Shown piece by piece: positions 63,801 through 64,000 of a DNA stretch of 64,000 nucleotides (its first letter is position 1; each line of letters starts with the position of its first letter). The notes beneath the pieces were generated by a model. That model was given only the letters and a program-made list of their open reading frames with translations, searched no databases and was not told the DNA's origin. The position numbers were made by a program, and so were the translations under genes. The stretch covers positions 186,001 through 250,000 of the forward strand of contig JALBUN010000047.1 of assembly GCA_025174535.1 (NCBI GenBank). The letters are read 5' to 3'. The DNA comes from Cantharellus purpuraceus (lineage: Eukaryota > Basidiomycota > Agaricomycetes > Cantharellales > Hydnaceae).

Positions 63801-64000
63801 AATCGTTGACACGGGGGTTTGGAATGGGCAGTCTTGCGATTTCAACGAAGAAACCACAGTGAAGACGTAAAAAATAAGTCCAAATGACGTTGCTCCCATG
63901 ATGACGCCTGCAACTGTATGTTGTAAGGTCCAAATGTTTGCTGCAAGCGCAACCCAGAAGAACCACAGGGGCAGCTGAAGGAGAATTGGTAGGGCGGCAA
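60843..64000 (-). CDS. DUF6535-type membrane protein gene, 3' four exons (5' end outside)
   Basis: Proposed exons (minus): 64000-63455, 62691-62139, 62089-61881, 61759-60843. Introns use GT...AG (donors GTTAAA, GTAAAA, GTATTG; acceptors CTACAG, CTCTAG, GTCTAG) and keep the frame. Exon A reads LPILLQLPLWFFWVALAANI, then AGVIMGATSFGLIFYVFTVV and DCPFQTPVSTIL, the last two membrane helices and the conserved DCP-x-TP phrase of the DUF6535 domain. Exons A and B join as IIETST-Y-MDIITAAVQMIPDVEWPDG. The rest is a long, soluble, helix-rich region (YVPSLWQATPHMRERVW; WPLILEAWLDMF) with no known activity. The family is abundant in Agaricomycetes and its function is unknown. No stops or frameshifts, so probably a live gene. 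The first intron, about 760 bp, is long for a fungus. Confidence 0.75.
62692..63454 (-). other. Long first visible intron of the DUF6535 gene
   Basis: It contains a purine-rich GGGAGAGGGG-type tract (about 62720-62860) and a stretch at 63083-63213 with open codons (ASQTGIQIYVAILWNIMQK, IVEIRVRSGVIPETN) bounded by CTTAG and a GTGAGAGG donor. That stretch could be an alternative exon or an exon of a decayed duplicate. It does not fit the reading frame junction used above. Confidence 0.4.

Overview
The window looks like a transposon-packed chromosomal region of an agaricomycete (basidiomycete) fungus. The evidence is a spliced DUF6535-type membrane protein gene at the right edge, chromodomain-bearing Ty3/gypsy elements, fungal Ty1/copia relatives, short spliceosomal introns and dense nested LTRs. 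The species cannot be named from the sequence.

Layout. 1-3930 holds no gene I recognise. 3945-9400 holds a locally duplicated, unidentified gene family (two good copies, one partial, one decayed) with small fragments of other decayed coding sequence. 9847-60755 is almost entirely nested mobile DNA. It includes: (i) a Ty3/gypsy chromovirus family (four partial or interrupted copies, LTRs 526-657 bp) whose LTRs carry a 12-bp minisatellite and whose 3' internal region carries an antisense gene with a Zn2Cys6-like motif; (ii) one Ty1/copia element (11326-35832, 225-bp LTRs, 5-bp target duplication AATCA) split by several insertions; (iii) a 1.41-kb TG...CA repeat ('D', 4-bp target duplications) carrying a 144-codon ORF; (iv) a 1.44-kb TG...CA LTR-like repeat ('B', 5-bp target duplications), some copies of which carry an array of TGACTCA sites; (v) an LTR element with a 3'-end ORF and its own LTR ('F'); (vi) a 565-bp inverted-repeat element family with 3-bp A/T target duplications. 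60843-64000 is the 3' part of a DUF6535 gene on the minus strand.

The most unusual object is a 7.77-kb unit at 27206-34974 inside the copia RT/RNase H region. Two 566-bp copies of element (vi), apparently identical on reading, flank it in direct orientation. Only its outer ends share a target duplication (TAT), so it seems to have moved as one block. Inside are a PIF/Harbinger-like DDE transposase followed by a chromodomain (now frameshifted) and at least six unrecognised AT-rich genes, including a coiled-coil protein, a Cys-rich protein and a protein with a membrane segment. The 565-bp solo copies elsewhere would be its non-autonomous relatives.

Most retroelement ORFs are broken by TGA at positions where CGA (Arg) is expected, and several catalytic Asp codons have become Asn at CpG sites. 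This points to methylation or RIP-like CpG decay. Target duplications of two B elements are paired across the wrong ends, indicating a past inversion or exchange between them (or an assembly join). No tRNA, rRNA, CRISPR or bacterial-type feature was seen.
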